A DNA stretch of 8,367 nucleotides, taken from contig DAOUYU010000073.1 of the NCBI GenBank assembly GCA_030673995.1, positions 1 to 8,367 on the forward strand, written 5' to 3'. The position numbers and the translations under genes were made by a program. This document shows positions 1 to 6,228 of this stretch, one piece after another. The notes under the pieces were generated by a model that saw only the letters and a list, made by a program, of their open reading frames with translations, was not told the origin of the DNA and searched no databases. This DNA comes from Candidatus Aminicenantota bacterium (lineage in GTDB: Bacteria > Acidobacteriota > Aminicenantia > Aminicenantales > Aminicenantaceae). The number at the start of each line of letters is the position of its first letter. Position 1 is the stretch's first letter.

Positions 1-2400
1 GGTGATTATTTCAAGGAAGAAGCTATTGTGTATGCCTGGGAACTCATCACCGATGTTTACAAACTCAAGAAAGATAATATCTACATTACTATCTACAAAG
101 AGGATGACGAGGCGTTCAAGATCTGGGATGAAAAAATAAGAGTTTCTTCTGATAGGATATTTCGCTTCGGCAAGAAAGACAACTACTGGACTATGGGAGA
201 TACTGGACCCTGTGGCCCCTGTTCGGAAATCCATTATGACATTGGCTCTGATATCGAAAAAGGAGACCCTTTTTCCCTGATAGAGAAGGGAAGCGATCGT
301 TTTTTAGAGCTTTGGAATTTAGTTTTCATGCAGTATCATCAAGATGAAAAGGGGAAACAGCATCCCTTGCCTTCCCCTTCGATCGATACCGGCATGGGTC
401 TTGAAAGGATTGTGGCCTCTCTTCAGGGAAAAAAGAGTAATTTTGACACCGACCTCTTCCATACCCTTATCGAAGCCGTATGCGATCTCTCTCGAAGAGA
501 ATACCCATCCAATGATGAAGGGGACCTTTCCGTAAGAATAATAGCTGATCATTCGAGAGCCATATCCTTTTTAATTGCCGATGGTATCATGCCCTCTAAT
601 GAAGGACGGGGATATGTTCTGCGGAGGCTAATCCGTCGAGCTTATCGCTCTGGCAACTCGCTGGGAATACAAGAGCCTTTTCTTTACAGGCTGGTGGGAG
701 TTGTGAGTGATATCATGAAAGATTCCTATCCGGAACTTCTCACATCGGTAAATTATATTTCGAAAGTATGCCAGTCTGAAGAAAAACGCTTTGCTTTGAC
801 CCTTTCCTCCGGACTTCGCATATTTAGTCAAATCATAGATACGGCACATAAAAAGGATCAAAAAGTAATTAATGGAGAAAATGTGTTTAAATTGTATGAT
901 ACATTTGGCTTTCCACTCGACCTTTCTCAGGAGCTGGCAGAAGAGAAAAACATGACTGTAGATGAGAAAGGTTTCTACCATGAGCTCAAGCAGCAGCGCC
1001 AACGAGCCCGCCTTGCCTGGAAAGGTGAAGCCGAACACAAAGCAAAGAAAGCCTATGAAAATCTAAAGGATCTCCGCATCCGTTTCGTTGGCTATGAAAA
1101 GGAGAAAATCACAGAAGCTAAAGTCATAGCCCTGATGAAAAGTGAGCGTAAGGCACATGAGCTTAAGGAAGGAGATACCGGGGAAGTTTTTATTGACCAG
1201 ACTCCCTTTTACGCGGAAGCTGGTGGTCAAATTGGCGATTCAGGGATTTTGAAAAATCCTCATTTTTCAGCGGTTGTCGAGAATGCCTACTATCCAATAC
1301 CCGGAATTATTGCCCACAGGGTCAAAGTTTTATCAGGAAGAATTAAAGAAAATGACAAAGTCGAAACCTCTGTTGACCCTTCAAGGCGCAGAGCCATAAG
1401 CAACAATCATACTGCGACTCATCTTCTCCATGCTTCCTTAAGACAGATACTTGGCGACCATATCAAACAGGCAGGCTCACTCGTATCAGCCGAACGATTC
1501 CGCTTTGACTTCACCCATTTTGCCCCTTTAAGCAGTTCTGAACTGAGGCAAATTGAGCAGCTTATCAACGAAAAAATCAGAGAGGACATTGAGGTTAAGA
1601 CTCAAATCACGACTCTGGAAGAAGGCTTAAATGAAGGTGCTGTGGCCATTTTTGAGGAAAAGTATGGTGAGAAAGTGAGAATGGTCATCATCAACAATTT
1701 CAGCAAGGAACTCTGCGGTGGAGTTCACGCGCATTCGACAGGTCAACTGGGCCTGTTTAAAATCATTTCAGAATCCAGTATTGCCGCAGGGATGAGGAGG
1801 ATTGAGGCTTTAACGGCAGAAGAAGCATTAAAACATGTCCAGGATACAGATGAGATTATAAACGGGATCCAACAGACCGTAGGTTCTCCCAGAACAGAGA
1901 TCACATCACAGATCGATAAATTGAAGGATTCCTTAAAAGAAAAGGAGAAAGAAGCCAAATCCTTAAGACAAAAACTTGCCAATCTGAAATATGGAAAGAT
2001 AGAGAAAAAAGAGCTAAAAATAAAAGATAAAGATAAAGTATCAGCCTCTGACGAACCAACGATAAAGCCAGTTAAGGGAATTCCCGTTCTTGCACAAAAG
2101 GTAGAAGGACTGAACAATACAGAACTTAGAGAGCTGGCTGATTCTCTCAAACAGAAGCTCGGTTCGGGAATTGTTATCCTGGGAATGGCATCCGAACAAA
2201 AAGCTTTTCTGGTCATGGCTGTAACAAAAGATTTAATCAATCGTATACAGGCTAATGATTTAATTCAGGAAATTGCCCCGATGCTGGGTGGTGGGGGAGG
2301 AGGCCGTCCTGACTTCGCCCAAGCAGGAGGCACAAAGCCCGAACAGCTGGATCGGGTCATAAAAAAAAGCTATTTAATTCTGGAAAGACTGATCAAGTAA
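1..2400 (+). CDS. alaS: Alanine--tRNA ligase, 5'-truncated by the window edge
   Basis: Cytoplasmic class II synthetase that charges tRNA-Ala and clears mischarged Ser/Gly-tRNA. The reading frame is open from base 1 (it begins GDYFKEEAIVYAWEL), so the GTG at 28 is not the real start. Matching the zinc ligands with E. coli AlaRS (H564, H568, C666, H670) puts about 94 residues upstream of the window. Visible landmarks, in window codons: GPCGPC at 69-74 and the class II motif 3 TGMGLER at 130-136 in the catalytic domain; AEAGGQ at 405-410, HTATH at 470-474 (HxxxH) and CGGVH at 572-576 (CxxxH) in the editing domain; a lysine/glutamate-rich coiled coil around 630-675; and the glycine-rich GGGGGGRPDFAQAGG from 763 in the C-terminal DHHA1 domain. 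All expected zinc and editing residues are present, so the enzyme looks intact and functional. No obvious terminator hairpin follows the stop; repeats start within about 10 bases. Confidence 0.98.
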   Translation, partial: GDYFKEEAIVYAWELITDVYKLKKDNIYITIYKEDDEAFKIWDEKIRVSSDRIFRFGKKDNYWTMGDTGPCGPCSEIHYDIGSDIEKGDPFSLIEKGSDRFLELWNLVFMQYHQDEKGKQHPLPSPSIDTGMGLERIVASLQGKKSNFDTDLFHTLIEAVCDLSRREYPSNDEGDLSVRIIADHSRAISFLIADGIMPSNEGRGYVLRRLIRRAYRSGNSLGIQEPFLYRLVGVVSDIMKDSYPELLTSVNYISKVCQSEEKRFALTLSSGLRIFSQIIDTAHKKDQKVINGENVFKLYDTFGFPLDLSQELAEEKNMTVDEKGFYHELKQQRQRARLAWKGEAEHKAKKAYENLKDLRIRFVGYEKEKITEAKVIALMKSERKAHELKEGDTGEVFIDQTPFYAEAGGQIGDSGILKNPHFSAVVENAYYPIPGIIAHRVKVLSGRIKENDKVETSVDPSRRRAISNNHTATHLLHASLRQILGDHIKQAGSLVSAERFRFDFTHFAPLSSSELRQIEQLINEKIREDIEVKTQITTLEEGLNEGAVAIFEEKYGEKVRMVIINNFSKELCGGVHAHSTGQLGLFKIISESSIAAGMRRIEALTAEEALKHVQDTDEIINGIQQTVGSPRTEITSQIDKLKDSLKEKEKEAKSLRQKLANLKYGKIEKKELKIKDKDKVSASDEPTIKPVKGIPVLAQKVEGLNNTELRELADSLKQKLGSGIVILGMASEQKAFLVMAVTKDLINRIQANDLIQEIAPMLGGGGGGRPDFAQAGGTKPEQLDRVIKKSYLILERLIK

Positions 2401-2413
2401 ACTCCAAGTAGCC

Positions 2414-2426
2414 TGAATAATCCAGG
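2414..2426 (+). repeat. Short intergenic repeat box, copy 1
   Basis: The 13-mer TGAATAATCCAGG occurs here, 11 bases after the alaS stop, and identically at 2732-2744. Near variants lie at 3703-3715 and, inverted, at 3719-3731 and 3454-3466. With the preceding CC it forms an imperfect palindrome. It abuts the left end of the inverted-repeat element. Confidence 0.7.
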
Positions 2427-2668
2427 TTTGGGAATAGCTTCGCTCCCCTTCAGATTTTTAACGCCATTCTCCATTCGGCCTTCTAGGCGGCCTCGAAACT
2501 CCGCACCTTGATTCATTTCATACGTCGTATACTCATTTCATAACATAACTCGTGTCTTTTTCTTGTCTCATGCTCAAACATCTCGGCCGGTTGACTTCGT
2601 CAACTTCCCTCGAAGGCCGAACTTCGAAGGCTAAATCTTCAATGGTCGCTGTAGCTATTCCCCAAACC
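2425..2668. repeat. Inverted-repeat-bounded intergenic element, copy A (244 bp)
   Basis: The ends are inverted copies of each other: GGTTTGGGAATAGCT at 2425-2439 and AGCTATTCCCCAAACC at 2653-2668, differing by one missing G. It shares GCTCCCCTTCAGA near the left end (2442-2454) and an identical 25-base block near the right end (2627-2651) with copy B at 5268-5546; the centres differ. Internal dyads include ATACGTCGTAT at 2520-2530 and GTTGAC/GTCAAC at 2590-2604 around TTC. The short open frames across it, on both strands, lack ribosome sites and do not match between copies, so it is taken as non-coding. It resembles a MITE or a large palindromic repeat; no clear target-site duplication is visible. 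Confidence 0.75.
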
Positions 2669-2707
2669 ATGGTAGTAAAAAGAAAGAACCAAACTATGCC
2701 CGATCGG

Positions 2708-2744
2708 CTTCGTTGCAGCAATCTCGACTTGTGAATAATCCAGG
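2708..2744 (+). repeat. Composite repeat box, copy 2 (uninterrupted form)
   Basis: CTTCGTTGCAGC (2708-2719) is followed directly by a 25-base stretch (2720-2744) ending GTGAATAATCCAGG. The same 12-mer recurs at 3626-3637 and the 25-base stretch at 3691-3715 (21 of 25 identical). There the two halves are separated by 53 extra bases. Confidence 0.7.
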
Positions 2745-2818
2745 ATACATACTTCATTATCGTTGAGGGGGGTTAAGAAAAAATCACCTTTAGAGAGGAT
2801 TGAAAAAATCCTGAAATT

Positions 2819-2847
2819 TTGACATCATAAGACTATCAAACTATAAA
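2819..2847 (+). promoter_or_regulatory. Sigma70-type promoter of the lytic transglycosylase gene
   Basis: A perfect -35 TTGACA (2819-2824), a 17-base spacer and a -10 TATAAA (2842-2847). The expected start of transcription is about 2853-2855, only 2-4 bases before the ATG at 2857, which predicts an mRNA with essentially no leader. A small hairpin (GGATT/AATCC, 2797-2811) lies just upstream. Confidence 0.7.
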
Positions 2848-2856
2848 ATAGAGAAA

Positions 2857-3453
2857 ATGATCAAAGATCTAAAATCCATCAGATTAAAACTTTTCCTGTT
2901 TTTGGTGTGTCTTTTCTTTACTGGCTTATATTCTTCTAGCCTGGAAACTCAGGTTAAACCACAATTGCAGAAGAAGTATGACGGAATAATCAAAGAGATT
3001 GCAAAAGAGTACGATCTTGAACCCGCTTTGATTCATTCCATCATTCTCATCGAATCTGACTATAATCCCCGAGCTGTCTCAAACAAAGGAGCTATGGGAT
3101 TAATGCAACTGATGCCTGCGACAGCAGAGCGCTACGGAGTGAGGAATCCGTTTGACCCGAGAGAAAACATCAAGGGCGGAGCGAAATATTTAAAGGATAT
3201 GTGTAAACTTTATTATAATAGCACTGACCATGTGCTGGCAGCTTATAACGCAGGCCAAGCAGCTATAATAAAATATGGCGGAATCCCTCCCTATCCAGAA
3301 ACGATAAATTACATTGAAAAAGTAAAGGCAACATACCGTCACTTAACCATAAGAGTCAGGACTAAGATCTATAAATATATTGACTCTTCCGGAAGAGTGG
3401 TTCTGACAAACGATCGTTCTCTTTATAACAAGAACAAAGACAAAAAAAACTAA
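2857..3453 (+). CDS. Exported soluble lytic transglycosylase (SLT/GH23 fold)
   Basis: Cleaves the MurNAc-GlcNAc bond of peptidoglycan, forming the 1,6-anhydro end; acts outside the cytoplasmic membrane. At 198 aa it is a compact SLT protein. Residues 1-27 are a Sec signal peptide (KDLKSIRLK followed by a hydrophobic run) with no lipobox cysteine. The SLT domain covers about 42-160: the catalytic Glu is E66 in ILIESDYNP, followed by GAMGLMQLMPATA (78-90) and AAYNAG (128-133), the standard family signatures. The tail, 169-190 (TKIYKYIDSSGRVVLTNDRS), resembles the short DUF4124-type strand motif seen on other SLT proteins. The ATG is preceded by no Shine-Dalgarno site, the frame closes upstream at TGA 2812, and no other ATG, GTG or TTG lies between, so the start is firm. 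Overlap of the promoter with the start codon suggests near-leaderless translation. Converges on the lipid kinase gene. Confidence 0.93.
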   Translation: MIKDLKSIRLKLFLFLVCLFFTGLYSSSLETQVKPQLQKKYDGIIKEIAKEYDLEPALIHSIILIESDYNPRAVSNKGAMGLMQLMPATAERYGVRNPFDPRENIKGGAKYLKDMCKLYYNSTDHVLAAYNAGQAAIIKYGGIPPYPETINYIEKVKATYRHLTIRVRTKIYKYIDSSGRVVLTNDRSLYNKNKDKKN

Positions 3454-3482
3454 CCTGAATCATTCATAAAAACTGCCGATAC
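3454..3482 (+). repeat. 29-bp direct repeat, left copy
   Basis: Starts immediately after the transglycosylase stop. Begins CCTGAATCATTCATAAAA and matches 3719-3747 at 27 of 29 positions. The two copies bracket nearly the whole gap between the convergent genes. The first 13 bases are the inverse complement of the TGAATNATYCAGG box. Confidence 0.8.
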
Positions 3483-3596
3483 TAATAATCGATATCTATG
3501 AAATAAGCACATTATTTTGCTTTTTCAGTGTATCAAGGGGGGCGCTTTTTTTTAAGTTTTTCTTTATTATATAGGCAGTTTTTACCCTGCGGGCGT

Positions 3597-3625
3597 AAAA
3601 AAAAGGGGACTGTCCCCTTTTTTTT
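3597..3625. terminator. Bidirectional rho-independent terminator / perfect palindrome
   Basis: Eight A, GGGGAC, one central T, GTCCCC, eight T: a perfect palindrome with 14-base arms, giving a GC stem followed by a U-run on either strand. It lies between two convergent genes, as expected for a shared terminator. The same core (GGGGAC..GTCCCC) is, from memory, a common dispersed palindrome in many environmental genomes, so it may also be a REP-like repeat put to this use. A weaker dyad (TTTTTAC/GTAAAAA, 3579-3601) sits directly beside it. Confidence 0.75.
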
Positions 3626-3715
3626 CTTCGTTGCAGCCCATTCGCGGTAGTTCACTACAGCTTCATGGGCTGCTGCCTTGCCGCTGCAGCAAACACGACT
3701 CGTGAATGATCCAGG
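3626..3715 (+). repeat. Composite repeat box, copy 3, split by a 53-base hairpin segment
   Basis: CTTCGTTGCAGC at 3626-3637 and the 25-base partner at 3691-3715 are the halves seen joined at 2708-2744. The intervening 3638-3690 contributes a nested dyad: GCAGCCCAT (3633-3641) with ATGGGCTGC (3665-3673), and inside it GTAG-TTCA-CTAC (3647-3658). The extra segment ends in GCAGC (3686-3690), duplicating GCAGC at 3633-3637, as a target duplication or slippage would leave. Confidence 0.6.
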
Positions 3716-3731
3716 CTGCCTGAATCATTCA
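3703..3731. repeat. Hairpin formed by two opposed repeat boxes
   Basis: TGAATGATCCAGG (3703-3715) and CCTGAATCATTCA (3719-3731) pair over 13 positions with one mismatch around a CTG loop. It lies about 30 bases past the lipid kinase stop on that gene's strand, but no U-run follows, so it reads as a palindromic repeat rather than a terminator. Confidence 0.65.
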
Positions 3732-3747
3732 TAAAAGCTGCTGATAC
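3719..3747 (+). repeat. 29-bp direct repeat, right copy
   Basis: Matches 3454-3482 at 27 of 29 positions (differences at the 19th and 24th base). Its first 13 bases form the right arm of the 3703-3731 hairpin. Ends 12 bases from the stop codon of the lipid kinase gene. Confidence 0.8.
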
Positions 3748-3758
3748 CCTTTTGCTTT

Positions 3759-4694
3759 TTATAGATAGCCTTTGACTAGAATGCTGCGGGGAATAATCTT
3801 AAAAGTAGCCGGCAATTTACCTAGCTGTTCCCCATCAACTTCTATAAGGACATCATTCTCTTCGTCGACAGCAATAGCTTCTACCTTAGTGCCACGTATC
3901 AGCGATATTTTCGGATGGGATAAATGAGTCCCTGTATAGATTCTCCAAACATTTCTGAAAAATTCTAAAACTTTCATCCTTTTTACCAGGACCACATCAA
4001 AAAGCCCATCATCCAGTTTTGCCTCTGGAGCAATTTTCATCCCTCTGCCAAAAATCCTCCCGTTTGAAATTGTTCCAATCAGGTATTCATCGACAGGAAG
4101 CTCTTCATCATCAATTTTTACTTTTAGTCTTTTGTTCTTATAAGAGAGAAAAGTGGAGATGAGACACTTCAGGTAAGAGGAGGCCTTTCTTTTCATCCTA
4201 TTCTCGTTTACTTTCTTGACAACATCGCCACCTATACCAAAGTCTGAAACGTTAAGAAAAAATCTTTCCTGCCCTTCACCTGAGTTCCCCTTAAATCTCA
4301 CCCTTCCAATATCTATCAAAGAAGAAGGAGCCTGAGTAATAACCTCTAAGGCATTCTTAAGCCCCAGAGGAATACTCAGGCTCTTGGTAAAATCACAGCC
4401 TGTTCCAGAAGGCACAATTCCCAGAGCCGCTTCCGGATTGATGATTTTTCTATTTTCATAGAAACCGTTGGCGATTTCATTCATTGTACCATCTCCGCCA
4501 ACACCAACGACCAGCTCTGTGCCTTCTTTAAGTGCAGCTCTTGATATTTCAATTGCCTGTAAAGGCTTTTCCGTAAATTCGCACTTAAATTCTTTCAGGA
4601 AACTCTTTAGAGCTCCCTTTATGTGATTCCATCTTTTTCTGGTTTTTCCCTTATTAGACTCAGGATTAACGATAACTTGTGTCTTTAGGAACAT
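3759..4694 (-). CDS. Diacylglycerol kinase-family lipid kinase (YegS/DgkB/LCB5-like)
   Basis: Predicted ATP-dependent kinase for diacylglycerol or a related lipid, acting at the inner membrane face; the exact substrate cannot be read from sequence. At 311 aa it has the family's usual length. N-terminal nucleotide-binding domain (4-130): VIVNP at 7-11, GGDGT at 66-70, and SGTGCDF at 96-102 in place of the commoner GTANDF. C-terminal sandwich domain: NVSDFGIGGDVV at 148-159, APEAKLDDGLFDVV at 222-234 with the conserved Asp-Gly-x-Phe-Asp, and VDGE at 286-289. No membrane segments. Start: ATG at 4694 lies 5 bases after AAGGAGG; the GTG one codon earlier is only 2 bases from it, so ATG is preferred. 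It overlaps the end of the upstream membrane-protein gene by 29 bases, indicating translational coupling in a two-gene operon. Confidence 0.92.
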   Translation of the reverse strand: MFLKTQVIVNPESNKGKTRKRWNHIKGALKSFLKEFKCEFTEKPLQAIEISRAALKEGTELVVGVGGDGTMNEIANGFYENRKIINPEAALGIVPSGTGCDFTKSLSIPLGLKNALEVITQAPSSLIDIGRVRFKGNSGEGQERFFLNVSDFGIGGDVVKKVNENRMKRKASSYLKCLISTFLSYKNKRLKVKIDDEELPVDEYLIGTISNGRIFGRGMKIAPEAKLDDGLFDVVLVKRMKVLEFFRNVWRIYTGTHLSHPKISLIRGTKVEAIAVDEENDVLIEVDGEQLGKLPATFKIIPRSILVKGYL

Positions 4695-5184
4695 CACCGC
4701 CTCCTTCAGGCTTAGCAGGAAGGAATTTTTTGCCGAAAAGAGAAATGCCTATAATGCCTCCCAATACTCCTAAAATAGAAAAAACAATGGCCGTAATCAC
4801 CAATCCTAAAAAAAACAGAGGAATGCTTATTCCTTCCCCTCCACCTCTCATTAAGTTTTTCAATCCAGAGGGCATTTCTTCTGTGTATTCGGGAAGATAT
4901 TCTAGGAATTTTTGCATAAGATCAGCAGTAACCTTGGCAAAAGGAATGCTTATTACCGTATGTACCACAGCAGCTATAATCCCTGAGAAAGCACCCACGA
5001 TAGCCCCATCTCCGGTACTTAAAGCGACAGGAGAATTTTTGGCGAGGAGATAAGAAGCAAGCATTGCTCCTCCGATAATCCAGAGGCAACAGAGACAATT
5101 AAAAAGTGGGATTCCCGAAAGAACGCCCGCTACACCTCCACCAATCAAAGCTGGTACGAACATTTCCGGCCTTTGATTATTCAT
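4666..5184 (-). CDS. Unassigned small membrane protein, about four helices, cysteine cluster
   Basis: 172 aa, no firm family assignment. Hydrophobic segments lie at about 9-28, 31-48, 60-82 and 119-150 (long, glycine-rich, perhaps a helical hairpin). A cluster NCLCCLW (29-35) follows the first helix, and C30, C32 and C33 could be acylation, disulfide or metal sites. The loop 83-118 is amphipathic and acidic. I recall similar glycine-rich proteins with a Cys cluster before a Trp in other bacterial genomes, annotated as hypothetical, but cannot name a domain. GGAGG stands 4 bases before the ATG. First gene of an operon with the lipid kinase; the 29-base overlap with that gene implies coupled translation, so a membrane partner or substrate-presenting role is an inference from context only. 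It has its own promoter at 5213-5242. Confidence 0.85.
   Translation of the reverse strand: MNNQRPEMFVPALIGGGVAGVLSGIPLFNCLCCLWIIGGAMLASYLLAKNSPVALSTGDGAIVGAFSGIIAAVVHTVISIPFAKVTADLMQKFLEYLPEYTEEMPSGLKNLMRGGGEGISIPLFFLGLVITAIVFSILGVLGGIIGISLFGKKFLPAKPEGGGDVPKDTSYR
4700..4706 (-). promoter_or_regulatory. Ribosome binding site deciding the lipid kinase start
   Basis: AAGGAGG on the minus strand lies inside the upstream coding sequence, 5 bases before ATG 4694 and 2 bases before GTG 4697. The spacing favours the ATG. Confidence 0.8.
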
Positions 5185-5212
5185 CCTTCCTCCTTCTTCA
5201 TCAGTTTATCCT

Positions 5213-5242
5213 ATTCTATTTTGTTTTGTGATTTAATTTCAA
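5213..5242 (-). promoter_or_regulatory. Sigma70-type promoter of the membrane protein/lipid kinase operon
   Basis: Minus-strand -35 TTGAAA (5242-5237), an 18-base spacer and -10 TAGAAT (5218-5213), each 5 of 6 to consensus. The start of transcription would be near 5205, giving a 20-base leader that includes the GGAGG site. Confidence 0.6.
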
Positions 5243-5267
5243 GGGGAATTTATGCGTGTGTTCAGAA

Positions 5268-5546
5268 AAGGTTTTGGGGAATAGCCTTGCTCCCCTTCAG
5301 AAAAGCTCCGGCTAAGTGATTCGAAAACACGCTGGATTTCCCCAGCGAGGAAATCCCGCTCGGATACAGGCTTCGCTCTTCTCTCCCTTCGGGAAAGAAA
5401 CCATGCCCGCTCAGCCTTGCTCACGGTTTTCTATACACTTAGCCTCCGCTTATGCTCTCTTTTTTATAACTCCGTCGGGTCCCCTCGAAGAGCAAATTCC
5501 AAAGGCTAAATCTTCAATGGTCGCTGCGGCTATCCCCCAAAACCTT
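5268..5546. repeat. Inverted-repeat-bounded intergenic element, copy B (279 bp)
   Basis: The ends are inverted: AAGGTTTTGGGGAATAGCC (5268-5286) against GGCTATCCCCCAAAACCTT (5528-5546), 18 of 19 paired. It shares GCTCCCCTTCAGA (5289-5301) and an exact 25-base block (5502-5526) with copy A. The core is unrelated to copy A but has its own dyads: GGATTTCC/GGAAATCC (5334-5356), and GGCTAAGTG (5310-5318) opposed to CACTTAGCC (5436-5444). Open frames in it (such as the plus-strand one from 5316) lack a ribosome site and run through the inverted repeat, so I regard it as non-coding. It lies between the minus-strand operon promoter and the 3' end of the DUF2085 gene. Confidence 0.8.
5412..5449 (+). 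repeat. Diverged 38-bp direct repeat, left copy (inside element B)
   Basis: Aligns without gaps to 5601-5638 at 27 of 38 positions (both begin CAGC and end CGC). It contains CACTTAGCC, the inverted partner of 5310-5318. Confidence 0.5.
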
Positions 5547-5600
5547 CGGCTCGAATTAAACAAGATGCGGACAGCTCCCATATTGTGAAACATAACCGCC

Positions 5601-5638
5601 CAGCTTTTCTCATGATTTAGTCTCCACTCAGCCCTCGC
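5601..5638 (+). repeat. Diverged 38-bp direct repeat, right copy (outside element B)
   Basis: Partner of 5412-5449, 189 bases away and beyond the right inverted repeat, just downstream of the DUF2085 stop codon. The rest of 5547-5652 shows nothing further, including no clear terminator. Confidence 0.5.
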
Positions 5639-5652
5639 CTGGAGGAATAAAA

Positions 5653-6126
5653 TTATTTCCTATTTTTCCTTAAAAAAACGTCAGTAAATCCTCTAATAAA
5701 ATAAAAAGGAAGTATCGTTCCCCAGAGGAATCCAATAAGAAAGCGTAACCAAATGGGAGTCATCCAGAGACGAAAGAAATTTCCCATGGTGTCAATAACG
5801 ATAGGCAAGGATAAAAGAATGAAAGTCCGTGCTTTTGGTAAATTCAGATTGGAGAATCCCTTAAGGAATGGATAGAGTACCGTTCCTCCCAGAAATCCAA
5901 AATAAAGGCCGAGACACCGACCGCACACGGCAAGAGGATAGCCAAAAAGGAAAAAAGATCGTGATGGGATCTGATGACAGGTGGGTGAAAAACAAACATA
6001 GATAAAGATGTTCAGATCTGAAGAGCGGCTTTTCAGATAAGGAGCGAGAAATATAACGCCTAACCAAATCACTATTCCCCCAAGGCTTAAAAAATAAATA
6101 AGAAAAGCTTTATTTTTTGAATTCAT
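5653..6126 (-). CDS. DUF2085 family membrane protein
   Basis: 157 aa integral membrane protein of the DUF2085 family, function unknown. The signature is clear: C45, then C50-H51-Q52-x-P-x-R56-S57 and C68-G-R-C71-x-G, i.e. a CHQ..RS motif and a CGRC motif between hydrophobic segments. The conserved Cys/His set suggests a metal or disulfide site, but that is inference. Hydrophobic segments lie at about 8-30, 58-88, 101-118 and 125-147, with a basic C-terminal tail (RKNRK). The length is normal for the family. The start ATG at 6126 has only a weak AAAGA upstream. It is transcribed alone, divergently from the TPR protein gene, with no neighbour that suggests a role. Confidence 0.9.
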   Translation of the reverse strand: MNSKNKAFLIYFLSLGGIVIWLGVIFLAPYLKSRSSDLNIFIYVCFSPTCHQIPSRSFFLFGYPLAVCGRCLGLYFGFLGGTVLYPFLKGFSNLNLPKARTFILLSLPIVIDTMGNFFRLWMTPIWLRFLIGFLWGTILPFYFIRGFTDVFLRKNRK

Positions 6127-6177
6127 TCTTTAAAAGCGTGCGTCTTTGTATTATTATCATATGTGTTTAGTACTTTT

Positions 6178-6190
6178 TCAGGCTACCTGA
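6178..6190. repeat. Small palindrome TCAGG-CTA-CCTGA
   Basis: A perfect 5-base stem around CTA. It echoes the core of the 3703-3731 hairpin (CAGG-CTG-CCTGA), and its reverse complement shares GTAGCCTGA with the sequence just after alaS (2409-2417). It could be a decayed repeat copy or part of an operator for the divergent genes. Confidence 0.4.
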
Positions 6191-6202
6191 GAGAAAATTT
6201 TT

Positions 6203-6228
6203 TGTCAATTTTTAAGAAAAATTTGACA
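6203..6228. promoter_or_regulatory. Dyad between divergent genes, possible operator
   Basis: TGTCAATTTTT (6203-6213) and AAAAATTTGACA (6217-6228) are inverse complements apart from one extra A, around AAG. Each arm holds a TTGACA facing outward, so the dyad covers the plus-strand -35 box and a potential minus-strand one. A dimeric regulator bound here could control both genes; that is inference. Confidence 0.45.

Noticed and set aside
628..1038. 136-residue minus-strand open frame inside alaS
   Set aside because: Shadow of a strongly conserved coding region on the other strand; the protein has no recognisable family and no start signals.
1743..2240. 165-residue minus-strand open frame, serine/phenylalanine-rich, inside alaS
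   Set aside because: Antisense of the lysine/glutamate-rich coiled-coil and C-terminal part of AlaRS, which explains its Ser/Phe-rich composition.
2533..2757. 74-residue minus-strand open frame across element A (contains GIATATIEDLAFEV)
   Set aside because: It is created by the repeat itself: the frame runs through the right inverted repeat and its similarity to copy B lies only in the shared repeat block. No ribosome site, and the rest of the frame is not kept in copy B.
3703..3731. Rho-independent terminator of the lipid kinase gene
   Set aside because: The stem is stable, but on the minus strand it is not followed by a U-run. The perfect palindrome further on, at 3597-3625, is the better terminator.
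3454..3747. Possible CRISPR array, given the 29-bp repeats
   Set aside because: Only two copies, 265 bases apart, with other structured repeats between them rather than uniform spacers, and no cas genes.
4695..4697. GTG start for the lipid kinase, one codon before the ATG
   Set aside because: It lies only 2 bases from the AAGGAGG site; the ATG at 4694 has 5-base spacing.
5316..5588. 90-residue plus-strand open frame within and beyond element B
   Set aside because: It crosses the inverted repeat, has no ribosome site, has an atypical composition and no counterpart in copy A. Treated as chance reading of a repeat.
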